Made by a program: the position numbers and the translations under genes. A model generated the notes under the pieces. It saw only the letters and a program-made list of their open reading frames with translations. It had not been told where the DNA came from and did no database searches. DNA of 64,000 nt from NCBI GenBank assembly GCA_002504405.1, contig DARO01000009.1, positions 1-64,000 of the forward strand, in the 5' to 3' direction. Every line of letters begins with the position of its first letter. Within the stretch, counting starts at the first letter, position 1. Positions 41,039 through 49,741 of this stretch are shown in pieces. This DNA is from Methanomassiliicoccaceae archaeon UBA71 (GTDB taxonomy: Archaea; Thermoplasmatota; Thermoplasmata; Methanomassiliicoccales; Methanomethylophilaceae).

Positions 41039-41278
41039 ATGACAGTCATCGAGATCAGAATCGAGCTCAAGAAGGGAGTCGCGGACCCCGAGGGCAAGAA
41101 CACCATGAAGACCCTTGAGTCCCTGGGCTTCCAGGGCATCTCCGGCGTCAAGACAGTGAAGCTGTTCGAGGTCGAGCTGGACATGTCGGAGGCGCAGGCC
41201 GTGGAGGCCGGCGAGGAGATGTGTAGGAAGCTCCTGGCCAATCCCGTCATACAGAACTACCGCGTCACCGTGAGATGA
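41039..41278 (+). CDS. purS: Phosphoribosylformylglycinamidine synthase subunit PurS
   Basis: A 79-residue adaptor of the three-part FGAM synthase. Typical PurS pattern: IEIRIELKKGVADPEGKN, then LGFQGISGVKTVKLFEVEL and the closing strand IQNYRVTV. The ATG at 41039 is 26 bases from a TTATTAAG box. First gene of purS-purL-purQ. Confidence 0.95.
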   Translation: MTVIEIRIELKKGVADPEGKNTMKTLESLGFQGISGVKTVKLFEVELDMSEAQAVEAGEEMCRKLLANPVIQNYRVTVR

Positions 41279-41282
41279 TACT

Positions 41283-43613
41283 ATGGCCGGTCCGATGATC
41301 AAGCGCGACACACCGTTCGCGCTGTACGACGTGGACATAATGTCCGCATCGGACGACGTCCTGAAGCAGGTGTCGTCCGACATGAGCCTCGGCCTCTCCT
41401 TGGATGAGATGAAGGTCATCCAGGAGTACTTCGCGAAGGAGGGCAGGAACCCCACTGATGTTGAGCTGCAAGCTCTCGGTCAGGCGTGGAGCGAGCACTG
41501 CTGCTACAAGAGCTCCAAGCCCATCCTGAAGGAGTTCGTATTCGGCCTGGACAGGGAAGACATCCTCTCCAGGGGAGACGCGGGGGTGATGGTCTTCGAC
41601 GACGACTACGGCTACGCTCTCAGGATCGAGAGCCACAACCACCCGTCCGCCATAGAGCCCTACGGAGGGGCGGCGACGGGGATCGGAGGCATCCTCAGGG
41701 ATGTCGTGTGCATGGGCGCTCAGCCGATAGGGCTGGCGGACCCGCTCTGCTTCGGCCCCATCGACAGGAAGGGCGAGCTTCCCCCGGGGATCAAGCACCC
41801 CAGGTACCTGGTAAGCGGTGTCGTGTCCGGTATCAGGGACTACGGCAACAGGGTGGGTATACCGACCATCACCGGCGGATTCTTCTTCGACGAGAAGTAC
41901 ACCGGGAACTGCCTCGTCAACGTTGCCTGCCTCGGCATCGTGAAGAGGGATGACCTCGCGAAGAACTACGCGGGCGGACCGGGCGAGGTCATGATCCTCA
42001 TCGGCGGCAGGACCGGACGCGACGGGATCCATGGTGTCAACTTCGCATCCGCGGACCTCACTGCCACCTCGGACGAGGACTCCAGGGGAGCCGTCCAGCT
42101 CGGTGACCCAATCACCAAGGAGCCTGTGATGCACGCATGCTTCGAGGTCAATGCCAAGCACCTCATCACAGGGATGAAGGACCTGGGAGGAGGCGGTCTG
42201 AGCTGCGTCGTGGGCGAGATGGCCCTGGATGCAGGATGCGGAGCCGACGTGGACCTGGAGAAGGTCCCCCTGAAAGAGCCCGGGCTCGCGCCCTGGGAGA
42301 TATGGGTGTCCGAGTCGCAGGAGCGCATGATGTGCACATGCAAGCCCGAGAACGTCCAGGCGGTGCTGGACATTTTCGAGATGTGGGACGTCCTCGCGAC
42401 GCCGATCGCCAGGACCACCGGCGAGAAGCGCACGCGCCTGTTCTGGAACGGGGAGATGATATTCGACATGGATCTGGAGTTCCTCACCGGGGGGCCGGTC
42501 TACCACAGGCCCTACACAATGCCAGAGGTCTCCTCCAAGGAGAAGGAGAGGTTCCCGGCGCTGCCAGACGACAAGGAGGTCATCCTCAGTCTCCTGTCCG
42601 ATCCCAATGTGGCGTCCAAGGAATGGGCGATCAGGCAGTACGACCACGAGGTCCGCGCGTCGACCGTCGTCCATCCCATGGTCGGTCCGCTCAACGAGAC
42701 CGGGCCCGGGGACGCCTCGGTGCTTATGCCCGTCCCCGGCAGGTGGAAGGGCCTCGCGGCGGCCATCGGATGCAACCCCTGGTTCGTGGAGGGAGATCCC
42801 TACAAGGGAGGCATGGCATGCATCGACGAGACCTGCAGGAACACCGTGGCTGTCGGCGCGAGGCCCAACGCGTTCACGGACTGCCTCAACTTCGGCAATC
42901 CCGAGAAGCCCGAGAGGCTGGGAGAGTTCAGGGAGGCCGTCAGAGGCATAGGGGAGATCGCCAGGGCGCTGAACATCCCCATACCGTCGGGCAACGTGAG
43001 CCTCTACAACGAGGCGCCAGGCGGCAACCACATCCTGCCAACGCCGATGATCCTCGGCTGCGGACTCATAGACGATGTGAGGAAGGCTGTTACTGCCGAC
43101 TTCAAGAAGGTCGGGAGCTGTATCTTCGTCGTAGGGAAGACCCGCGGGGAGATGGGGATGTCCCTGCTGTTCCGCAAGTTCGGTGGGGAGCAGGGGGCGG
43201 TCCCCGGAGTGGACATACCCGTGCTCAAGAGGTGCATGGACGAGCTCCTGGACGCCATGGGCGAGGGGCTCGTCCTGAGCTGCCACGACTGCTCCGACGG
43301 GGGGATCGCCGTGGCAGTGGCGGAGATGTGCATATCCGGGCACATAGGTGCCGAGATAGACATGACCGCTGTCGACGGAACGGACCTCCGCAGGAAGCTG
43401 TACTGCGAGAGCAATAGCCGCTGGATAGCCGAGGTCGACGGGAAGGACGTCACCAGGTTCATGGAGATCATGGGCGACGATGCCACCCTCATAGGGATAA
43501 CCAAGGGGGCTAGCCTGAGGATCAAGGACAACGGCACGGACATCCCGGTGGATGAGATGAGGAAGGCTTGGAACGATCCCATATGGAGCATCATGGGAGG
43601 TGCTGCGGAATGA
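41283..43613 (+). CDS. purL: Phosphoribosylformylglycinamidine synthase subunit PurL
   Basis: Small-type PurL of 776 residues that makes FGAM from FGAR, ATP and ammonia. It has GQAWSEHCCYKSSKP, the nucleotide segment ESHNHPSAIEPYGGAATGIGG, then HACFEVNAKHL, MKDLGGGGLSC and CHDCSDGGIAVAVAEM in the two halves. Its stop overlaps the purQ start by 4 bases (ATGA). A long antisense open frame over it is a composition effect. Confidence 0.97.
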   Translation: MAGPMIKRDTPFALYDVDIMSASDDVLKQVSSDMSLGLSLDEMKVIQEYFAKEGRNPTDVELQALGQAWSEHCCYKSSKPILKEFVFGLDREDILSRGDAGVMVFDDDYGYALRIESHNHPSAIEPYGGAATGIGGILRDVVCMGAQPIGLADPLCFGPIDRKGELPPGIKHPRYLVSGVVSGIRDYGNRVGIPTITGGFFFDEKYTGNCLVNVACLGIVKRDDLAKNYAGGPGEVMILIGGRTGRDGIHGVNFASADLTATSDEDSRGAVQLGDPITKEPVMHACFEVNAKHLITGMKDLGGGGLSCVVGEMALDAGCGADVDLEKVPLKEPGLAPWEIWVSESQERMMCTCKPENVQAVLDIFEMWDVLATPIARTTGEKRTRLFWNGEMIFDMDLEFLTGGPVYHRPYTMPEVSSKEKERFPALPDDKEVILSLLSDPNVASKEWAIRQYDHEVRASTVVHPMVGPLNETGPGDASVLMPVPGRWKGLAAAIGCNPWFVEGDPYKGGMACIDETCRNTVAVGARPNAFTDCLNFGNPEKPERLGEFREAVRGIGEIARALNIPIPSGNVSLYNEAPGGNHILPTPMILGCGLIDDVRKAVTADFKKVGSCIFVVGKTRGEMGMSLLFRKFGGEQGAVPGVDIPVLKRCMDELLDAMGEGLVLSCHDCSDGGIAVAVAEMCISGHIGAEIDMTAVDGTDLRRKLYCESNSRWIAEVDGKDVTRFMEIMGDDATLIGITKGASLRIKDNGTDIPVDEMRKAWNDPIWSIMGGAAE

Positions 43614-44425
43614 GGCCCGACGAGGTTAAGGTATGCGTAGTGAGAATCGAGGGGACGAACTGCGAGGACGAGATGGCCATGGCCTTCAGGTCCGTCGGCG
43701 CCCAGGCCGAGGAGGTGCACCTCAAGCAGCTGATCGGGCAGGCGCCGGCAGGCATGGCCCGCAGTCTGGAGGACTACGACATCCTGGCGTTCCCCGGAGG
43801 ATTCTCCGCAGGGGACTATGTCCGCGCGGGTGCGCTGTTCGCCGCCAGGATCAAGTCCGCGATAGGTTCCGATGTCAGGAGGTTCGTCGAGTCCGGGAAG
43901 CCGGTGCTAGGCGTGTGCAACGGGTTCCAGATCCTCGTCGAGATGGGTCTGCTCCCCGCCTTCGACGGGGTGATGTCGGACCAGCCCACCGCCGCGCTCT
44001 ACACCAACGACTCCGGAAGGTTCGAGTGCCGTCCGACAGTGCTCAGGAACGACAACCGCGGCAAGTGCATATTCACGTCAGAGGTGGAGGAGAAGCGGAT
44101 GCTCATGATCCCTTCCGCCCATGCGGAAGGCAAGCTCATGAGCATGGACCCGGATTTCGTGCAGAGGCTCGAGGACAACGACCAGGTCGTCTTCAGGTAT
44201 GTGCGTCCAGACGGTTCCGACGCGGAATATCCATGGAACCCCAACGGATCCCCGTCGGACATCGCGGGAATATGCAACCCTGCAGGGAATGTGATGGGCA
44301 TGATGCCCCATCCCGAGCGTGTGATCACCAGGTACACCCATCCCGACTGGACCCGCTCCGGCGGTTACGAGGAGGGAGACGGGAAGGTGATCTTCCAATC
44401 CGTCATCTCGTCCCTCACGAGATGA
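43610..44425 (+). CDS. purQ: Phosphoribosylformylglycinamidine synthase subunit PurQ (glutaminase)
   Basis: Class I glutaminase of 271 residues supplying ammonia to PurL. Nucleophile cysteine in VLGVCNGFQIL, the oxyanion piece FPGGFSAGDYVRAGALFA, and the catalytic His-Glu in MMPHPERV. It starts within the purL stop. A terminator-like hairpin follows. Confidence 0.96.
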   Translation: MRPDEVKVCVVRIEGTNCEDEMAMAFRSVGAQAEEVHLKQLIGQAPAGMARSLEDYDILAFPGGFSAGDYVRAGALFAARIKSAIGSDVRRFVESGKPVLGVCNGFQILVEMGLLPAFDGVMSDQPTAALYTNDSGRFECRPTVLRNDNRGKCIFTSEVEEKRMLMIPSAHAEGKLMSMDPDFVQRLEDNDQVVFRYVRPDGSDAEYPWNPNGSPSDIAGICNPAGNVMGMMPHPERVITRYTHPDWTRSGGYEEGDGKVIFQSVISSLTR

Positions 44426-44431
44426 TAAAAC

Positions 44432-44452
44432 GGCCCCGGGTTTTCCGGGGCC
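44432..44452. terminator. Hairpin between convergent purQ and ribK
   Basis: GGCCCCGG and CCGGGGCC form a perfect 8-bp stem around a G/T-rich loop. AAAA lies before it and CCCCTTGTT after it. It could serve both genes. Confidence 0.6.
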
Positions 44453-44473
44453 CCTTGTTCCACATTTCTGGCG

Positions 44474-45130
44474 TCAGATGTTCACTTTTATGTCCACGTG
44501 ATCGCCGTCCTCGAGGCTCAGCGTCCTGCGCAGGTGGTACTGGCAGATGATCTCGATCGTGTCGGCATAGTGGGACCTCTCCGGGACCACGATGGCGCAG
44601 TCTATGTTGCGGATCTTCGCCTTGTAGGCGATGACCTCCCCGAAGCTCCTGCCACCGTAGCTGAAGCCGTTTATGCTGACTCCAGAGATGCTCTTGATGA
44701 CGTCCAGCTTCCCTACGTCTTCTGCGTCCACCTGTATGTTGAGGGTTCCCTCGAACGGTGAGAAGCCGAGTTTGGACTGGAATTGGGACATGTATCCATC
44801 CTGGCAGATGTAGTATCCGCCCTCCCCCATACCGGAGGTGACACACCCGTGGATGGTAATGTGGTCCGTGAGCTCGAATATCCTGCGGTATTCGTTGTAC
44901 TCCTTCTTCAGATCATCGATCCCCTTCTGGGTGATCTTGATGCGCTGTCTGCGGGCGCCGAGGTCGCGGACGATGTACTTCTCCTCCAGCAGCTCCAGGA
45001 TCCTCTTCGAAGCGGACTGCTGGCTCATCTCCAGGGATTCCCCAAGCTCCCTGGAAGATATCGCGATGTAGTCGTCCATTGCGCCCAGGAGGGCAAGCTT
45101 CCTGAGGGCGAAAGAGTACTTCTCATCCAT
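44474..45130 (-). CDS. ribK: CTP-dependent riboflavin kinase with winged-helix domain
   Basis: Archaeal enzyme making FMN from riboflavin and CTP. The N-terminal 85 residues are a winged helix (AISSRELGESLEMSQQSASKRILELLEEKYI). The C-terminal 130 are the RibK (DUF120) barrel: GCVTSGMGEGGYYICQDGY, then FSPFEGTLNIQV and the closing strands. The fused DNA-binding part suggests it also acts as a flavin-linked regulator. A TAAATATAAAT box lies about 25-30 bases before the ATG. Confidence 0.92.
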   Translation of the reverse strand: MDEKYSFALRKLALLGAMDDYIAISSRELGESLEMSQQSASKRILELLEEKYIVRDLGARRQRIKITQKGIDDLKKEYNEYRRIFELTDHITIHGCVTSGMGEGGYYICQDGYMSQFQSKLGFSPFEGTLNIQVDAEDVGKLDVIKSISGVSINGFSYGGRSFGEVIAYKAKIRNIDCAIVVPERSHYADTIEIICQYHLRRTLSLEDGDHVDIKVNI

Positions 45131-45223
45131 GTTCGGTCGAAGCCTTCCGCGGATTTATATTTACCGAGAACCGCGTAGGTACATATCGAAACTGTAGTTG
45201 TTTTCCTGAATAGAAAATGAAAG

Positions 45224-45241
45224 GGGGCCCTCGCGGGCCCC
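45224..45241 (-). terminator. Hairpin and T-rich run after the 45.3-kb membrane gene
   Basis: GGGGCCC-TCGC-GGGCCCC stem. On the minus strand it is followed by CTTTCATTTTCTATT, a good archaeal termination signal for the two membrane-protein genes upstream of it. Confidence 0.65.
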
Positions 45242-45249
45242 AGAGCGTT

Positions 45250-45618
45250 TCAGGCGATCCTCTTGGAATCGACCCATGCGGCGACGTTGGGGCAGGCGCC
45301 GATCAGTATGAGCGCTGCGCCTATGACGGCCAGGATGAGGTTGAGTCCGATGTACGAGGCATCGTACAGGATGGAGAGGATGACCGCGGCCTCGCACACT
45401 GCGGCGAGGACTGCGATGGAGCTGCCCTTTACGGGAGTGTACTTGGTGAAGCATCCGCCGACAGCGAAGAACATGCATGCAACGAGCATGTTGAGGCCGA
45501 CGAAGGCCATAGAGTCCGTGGTCCCGTCCCAGGCGCTGGCCATGCCTGCCAGGGCGAGGATGCCTCCGAACAGGCCGAGTCCGAGTCCGAATACCATTTT
45601 CTTGGGCATGTCTGTCAT
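45250..45618 (-). CDS. Four-span integral membrane protein
   Basis: A 122-residue hydrophobic protein with four spans (MVFGLGLGLFGGILALAGMA, FVGLNMLVACMFFAVGG, IAVLAAVCEAAVILSIL, LNLILAVIGAALILIGA). I do not recognise a family. Start at MTDMPKKM with AAGGTGTG eight bases upstream. It follows the DUF998-like gene by two bases, so they form a two-gene operon. Confidence 0.65.
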   Translation of the reverse strand: MTDMPKKMVFGLGLGLFGGILALAGMASAWDGTTDSMAFVGLNMLVACMFFAVGGCFTKYTPVKGSSIAVLAAVCEAAVILSILYDASYIGLNLILAVIGAALILIGACPNVAAWVDSKRIA

Positions 45619-45620
45619 TT

Positions 45621-46199
45621 TCACACCTTCTTGGAGAGGAGCATCTTGGCGCTGAGGTTCATGATCCACAGTATGGCGCATGCGACTGCGACGACCTCGA
45701 CGGAGGCGAGGTCCATCCCGACGCAGCTTCCGAGGGCAATCAGGAGAAGGGTTGCGGTTATCGCTCCGCCGAGCCTGTTGCCCTCCTTCATGTCTCCGAT
45801 GGCGCTGAGGACAACGGCGACCAGGAGGAAGAGGAACACGAGGTATGCGATCAACTCATGGAGGTTGCCGTTCCCGAAGTCCTTGCTGATGAATCCGATC
45901 ATCAGGAGGAAGATTCCGGATATGGCGATCATGCATCCGCTGGCGCGGTTCTCCCTGAACTCGCATCCGGCTTTCCCGAGTCCGAATATGCAGATGAGGG
46001 CGCCGACGATTATGCATCCGTAGTTGAAGAGATCGGCGGACAGCTGGACGCTGGATACGCCGAGGTCGGAGAGGGTGTTCTCTCCGTAAACCCAGTTCGG
46101 GTCCGCGTTGATCGCGATGGCGAGAATGACCGCGAATGCAAACGCTGTGAAGAGCCCGAGCGCCGCGAATACGGCAGGGTTGGGATATTTCACATTCAT
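45621..46199 (-). CDS. DUF998-like six-span membrane protein
   Basis: A 192-residue membrane protein whose layout fits DUF998: a first span, then the loop GENTLSDLGVS, then five more spans. That Asn-Thr-Leu-Ser-Asp-Leu-Gly loop is a frequent DUF998 signature. Function unknown. Followed by a second small membrane protein on the same transcript. Confidence 0.75.
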   Translation of the reverse strand: MNVKYPNPAVFAALGLFTAFAFAVILAIAINADPNWVYGENTLSDLGVSSVQLSADLFNYGCIIVGALICIFGLGKAGCEFRENRASGCMIAISGIFLLMIGFISKDFGNGNLHELIAYLVFLFLLVAVVLSAIGDMKEGNRLGGAITATLLLIALGSCVGMDLASVEVVAVACAILWIMNLSAKMLLSKKV

Positions 46200-46280
46200 G
46201 CGTACGGGAACAGAGACCAGTTATTATATGGCTTTCGTCTGATTGGGGTCCGTGGCTCTTGCCAACGGAGCGTGAATGGG

Positions 46281-47045
46281 TTGAAGAATGTGTTCTTCGT
46301 GGGAACCGCCGGAAGCGGGAAGAGCACCCTTGTGGGTGCGTACAAGGAGTGGCTGGATGACGCCGGCGTCGATGCCGTCGTCGTCAACATGGACCCCGGG
46401 GCGGAGACCCTCCCTTACGAGCCCGACGTCGACATACGCGAGTGGATCTCCCTCGCAGAGGTCATGGAGGAGTACTCCCTCGGACCCAACGGGGCACAGA
46501 TCGTCGCGGCCGACCTGATGGCGGTCAACATAAGGAAGATGATGGAGGTCATCAGCACTTTCAGGACGGACTACGTCCTCATCGACACGCCGGGACAGCT
46601 GGAGCTGTTCGCTTTCAGGGAGTCATCCGAGGTCACCGTGAGGGCGTTCGGGAGGGAGGACTCCATGATAGCCTACCTGTCCGACCCGTCCCTCTGCAGG
46701 ACGCCCAACGGATTCATATCGGCCATGACGCTGGGGGCCCTGGTCCAGTTCAGGCTCCAGCTGCCAATGATCAACCTGCTTTCGAAGTGCGACACCCTCT
46801 CCGAGGACGATGAGCAGAGGATGCTCGACTGGTACTCCGTCCCGGATGTTCTCTACGGGGACCTCCTCGACTCGGACTCTGTCCCGCAGACTGTGGTGGG
46901 GATGGAGCTGTTCAAGGCCATGGAGAACACCGGGGTCTTCGGGGAGATAAGGGCAGTGTCGGCGGAGGAGTCGATAGGCCTCGAGGAGATCTACGCCGCC
47001 TCCCAGCTGTCGTTCTTCGGCGGAGAGGACAACCAGAGGGAATGA
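46281..47045 (+). CDS. GPN-loop GTPase
   Basis: GTPase of the Gpn1/PAB0955 family, linked in eukaryotes to RNA polymerase assembly. About 254 residues with P-loop FVGTAGSGKSTL, the defining GPN in SLGPNGAQIV, the G3 motif DTPGQLELF and the G4-like LLSKCD. The start codon is uncertain: TTG at 46281 has GGAG ten bases upstream, and GTG at 46272 adds three residues. No ATG is available. A TTATTATATG box lies at 46221-46230. It converges on the PAN gene. Confidence 0.9.
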   Translation: MKNVFFVGTAGSGKSTLVGAYKEWLDDAGVDAVVVNMDPGAETLPYEPDVDIREWISLAEVMEEYSLGPNGAQIVAADLMAVNIRKMMEVISTFRTDYVLIDTPGQLELFAFRESSEVTVRAFGREDSMIAYLSDPSLCRTPNGFISAMTLGALVQFRLQLPMINLLSKCDTLSEDDEQRMLDWYSVPDVLYGDLLDSDSVPQTVVGMELFKAMENTGVFGEIRAVSAEESIGLEEIYAASQLSFFGGEDNQRE

Positions 47046-47081
47046 TCCCCCCGGTGTCCCTGAAACAATTAAAAGGCGATG

Positions 47082-47104
47082 GGGCGGGCCTCCCGGCCCC
47101 GCCC
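47082..47104. terminator. Hairpin between convergent GPN GTPase and PAN
   Basis: GGGCGGGCC-TCCC-GGCCCCGCCC stem with one bulged C, in the gap just before the PAN stop codon. Probably shared by both genes. Confidence 0.55.
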
Positions 47105-48310
47105 TCATCCGAACATGTATGCCGGGGCCGGCTTGGCCTTGTTCCTTCCGGCCTCGAGGACCTTCTCCTTCGCGTCGAGGAAGTCCTTCTCGGTTATGTG
47201 GTCGCGGCCGTTCCTGATCGCGAGCATCCCTGCCTCCGTGCATATGCTCTTGATCTCGGCACCGGACACGCCCTCGGTGATCTCGGCCAGCTTCTTGGAT
47301 GATATGTCCCCGTCCACGTTCATGTGCGCCAGGTGGATCTCGAAGATCTGTTTCCTGCCGTCCAAGTCGGGGAGGCCCACGTCAATGATCCTGTCGAACC
47401 TTCCGGGCCTGAGCAGGGCGTCGTCGAGTATGTCTGGCCTGTTTGTAGCGCCGATGATCTTGACGTCGCTCGTGGGCGTGAATCCGTCGAGCTCCGAGAG
47501 GAGCTGCATCAGCGTCCTCTGGACCTCCCTGTCGCCGGATGTGGCGACATCGAGTCTCTTCGCCCCCACGGAGTCCAGTTCGTCGATGAATATGATGCTG
47601 GGGGCCTTCTCCTTCGCAAGCTGGAACAGTTCGCGTACGAGCCTCGCTCCCTCCCCTATGTACTTCTGGACCAGCTCTGACCCGACCAGCCTGATGAAGG
47701 TGGCCTGCGTGGCGTTGGCGACCGCCTTTGCCATGAGCGTCTTACCAGTTCCAGGGGGGCCGACCAGGAGCACTCCCTTGGGAGGCTCGATGCCGACCTT
47801 CGCGTAGAGCTCCGGCCTGAGCAGGGGATCCTCGACAGCTTCGCGGAGCTCCAGCATCTGCTGCTTGAGCCCTCCAACGTCGTCGTACGTGACATCGGGT
47901 TTGTCGATGATCTCGGCGCCGGAGACCACGGGGTCCACGGGGGCCGGCAGCACGTCCATGACGGACAGCGTCTGCTTGTTGAGGGACACCCTCGCACCGG
48001 GGATGAGGTCTGCCTCCGGTACGTACTCGGACACCGAGACGACGAAGTCGGGCCCGGTGGAGCTCTTGACGACGACGCGGTTGTTCGGAAGCACGTCCTT
48101 GATCGCCCCGATGATCAGCGGCGGGCTCTTGAGCCTCTCCAGCTCGTTCCTGAGCCTCGAAACGTCCTTCTGGAGCCTGAACAGTTCTCCTTCGGAATAG
48201 CGCTTCTCCGATTCTGCGTTCTGAAGGTCCTCCATCAGCCTAACGTTCCTCTCTTCGAGGGTGACTATCTTCGCCTTCAGTTCGGATACCTCGTCGTTAG
48301 CGTCCGTCAT
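47105..48310 (-). CDS. pan: Proteasome-activating nucleotidase (PAN)
   Basis: AAA+ regulator that unfolds proteins and opens the 20S proteasome. The 401-residue protein has an N-terminal coiled coil (about residues 5-65), an OB domain (VVKSSTGPDFVVSVSEYVPE), then the AAA module with GPPGTGKTLMAKA, FIDELDSVGAKR and GRFDRIIDVGLP. The last residues MFG match the hydrophobic-aromatic-X rule for docking on the proteasome, with F instead of Y. Start at MTDANDEVSE. It pairs functionally with Cdc48 at 38-40 kb. Confidence 0.96.
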   Translation of the reverse strand: MTDANDEVSELKAKIVTLEERNVRLMEDLQNAESEKRYSEGELFRLQKDVSRLRNELERLKSPPLIIGAIKDVLPNNRVVVKSSTGPDFVVSVSEYVPEADLIPGARVSLNKQTLSVMDVLPAPVDPVVSGAEIIDKPDVTYDDVGGLKQQMLELREAVEDPLLRPELYAKVGIEPPKGVLLVGPPGTGKTLMAKAVANATQATFIRLVGSELVQKYIGEGARLVRELFQLAKEKAPSIIFIDELDSVGAKRLDVATSGDREVQRTLMQLLSELDGFTPTSDVKIIGATNRPDILDDALLRPGRFDRIIDVGLPDLDGRKQIFEIHLAHMNVDGDISSKKLAEITEGVSGAEIKSICTEAGMLAIRNGRDHITEKDFLDAKEKVLEAGRNKAKPAPAYMFG

Positions 48311-48413
48311 AATTCCTCTCGTCGGACAACAGGGGGCTGTATTATAAGCGTTTCTAACGGGTGCGCGCATCATGCGATAAATTTTAATTAATGGACCCAC
48401 GGTATTCCGGTCC

Positions 48414-48902
48414 ATGATTTGCGAGATGTGCGGAAAGGATGTGCCGCAGACCCGTGCGGTCATCGTGGAGGGCACCAAACTCAACGTCTGTCCCGGATGT
48501 GCCAGATTCGGAGAGGACTACAGGTCGTCCTCGTCCGGGGGCGCTCCTGTCAGCCAGTCCGTGATAGAGCAGAGGCTCGACAGGCGCGAGAGGAGGATGA
48601 AGTCCAAGGACATCTATGCTGGCACCACATCGGTAGAGCTCATCGACGACTATGGCGGAGCCATCAGGAAGGCACGCGAGGCGAAGGGCATGGATCTGGA
48701 GCAGTTCTCCGCATCGATCCTCGAGAAGAAGGGGATTATCGCCAAGGTGGAGGCCAACAACCTCGTCCCCGATGACAAGCTCATAAAGAAGATAGAGAAG
48801 GCCCTCGACATCAAGCTCACGGAGGCTGTCCAATCAGGAACCACCGTCGGCGGGGGCAGCTCGGGCAAGATGACCCTGGGCAACTTCATCAGGAAGGAGT
48901 GA
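48414..48902 (+). CDS. mbf1: Multiprotein bridging factor MBF1-like protein
   Basis: A 162-residue protein: N-terminal zinc ribbon (CEMCGKDVPQTRAVIVEGT, then CPGC) and a Cro-type helix-turn-helix (AIRKAREAKGMDLEQFSASI, KVEANNLVPDDKLIKKIEKA). This is the archaeal MBF1 architecture; the protein is associated with ribosomes and translation in archaea. TATA-like TTTTAATT is about 30 bases upstream. It ends directly against the convergent DUF2240 gene. Confidence 0.93.
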   Translation: MICEMCGKDVPQTRAVIVEGTKLNVCPGCARFGEDYRSSSSGGAPVSQSVIEQRLDRRERRMKSKDIYAGTTSVELIDDYGGAIRKAREAKGMDLEQFSASILEKKGIIAKVEANNLVPDDKLIKKIEKALDIKLTEAVQSGTTVGGGSSGKMTLGNFIRKE

Positions 48903-49415
48903 TCACCCCTTCCTGATGGAATCGTAAACGGTTTCCACGTAAGGGGTTATGTCCGTGCCAGCGTCCCTCAGGACGATGAGCGCGGCCACCCCGATCTCAA
49001 TGTTGAGCTTCTTCTGGATGGTGTTGCAATTCTTTATGAAGTCCCTGCGGTCCATTCCTGCGGACACAGCAAGGGCCATGAGCGTTGGGAAGACATCCGC
49101 AGGAGCGTCCCCCGAGGGCGCAGGCCCGGATGTCTGGCACTTCGGTGCAGGGGCCCCAGACGGGATGATGTCCTTCGGAGGGCGGTAGCCGATCGGGACG
49201 TCGATGGAGGACAGGTCCGAGGCAGGGCGGACGAACCCGTCGCTCTCTGTAACGATCCCTCTCGCCACCAGTGCTTGCAGGAGCCTCTTCGCATCGGACG
49301 GGGGCATCCACTTGAGCTCGAGGGATGCGCCCATTATGAACTCCTGGGAGGTCGCCACATCCTTGCCGATGCTGCGGAAGAATGCCGCGGCGCAAATCGT
49401 CAGCTCGTCTACCAT
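48903..49415 (-). CDS. DUF2240 family protein
   Basis: A 170-residue archaeal protein with FFRSIGKDVATSQEFIMGASLELKW and the following winged-helix-like SDAKRLLQALVARGIVTES. A proline-rich linker follows, then a C-terminal helical domain (GMDRRDFIKNCNTIQKKL). This matches DUF2240; function unknown. It abuts mbf1 with no gap. Confidence 0.8.
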   Translation of the reverse strand: MVDELTICAAAFFRSIGKDVATSQEFIMGASLELKWMPPSDAKRLLQALVARGIVTESDGFVRPASDLSSIDVPIGYRPPKDIIPSGAPAPKCQTSGPAPSGDAPADVFPTLMALAVSAGMDRRDFIKNCNTIQKKLNIEIGVAALIVLRDAGTDITPYVETVYDSIRKG

Positions 49416-49510
49416 GGCACGGCATCGACTTCCGATAGAAAAACGGTTGCACGTCCTCTATATACGCGTGCGGGCGTTATTAGTTATTCCCACTAACAGG
49501 TAGGGATAGG

Positions 49511-49518
49511 TTTATATG
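49511..49518 (+). promoter_or_regulatory. TATA box of the rpoK-rps2 operon
   Basis: TTTATATG. The transcript should start near 49540, leaving about 19 bases of leader that hold GGTGA just before the rpoK ATG. So this message has a leader and a ribosome site. Confidence 0.65.
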
Positions 49519-49558
49519 CGACATCCATAATGAGCCCGTATCCCGTATGGTGACCCAT

Positions 49559-49729
49559 ATGAAGTACACAAGATTCGAGAAGGCAAGGATCATCGGCGCC
49601 AGGGCGCTGCAGATCTCATACGGAGCCCCAGTTCTCGTGGACTATCCCGAGAGCATGCTGGACCCCATCGATATCGCCATGCTGGAGTTTGACAAGGATC
49701 TCATTCCTATCACTGTCGTAAGAAACTAA
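49559..49729 (+). CDS. rpoK: DNA-directed RNA polymerase subunit K (Rpb6)
   Basis: A 56-residue polymerase subunit with the family sequence YTRFEKARIIGARALQISYG and PIDIAMLEFDKDLIPITVVR. The ATG at 49559 has GGTGA five bases upstream; the in-frame ATG at 49547 is less likely. It is followed after 12 bases by rps2. Confidence 0.95.
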   Translation: MKYTRFEKARIIGARALQISYGAPVLVDYPESMLDPIDIAMLEFDKDLIPITVVRN

Positions 49730-49741
49730 GGAGAATTCCAT

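Noticed and set aside
41265..43343. 692-codon open frame antisense to purL
   Set aside because: Composition effect of GC-rich codons; purL has complete family motifs and the antisense protein shows none.
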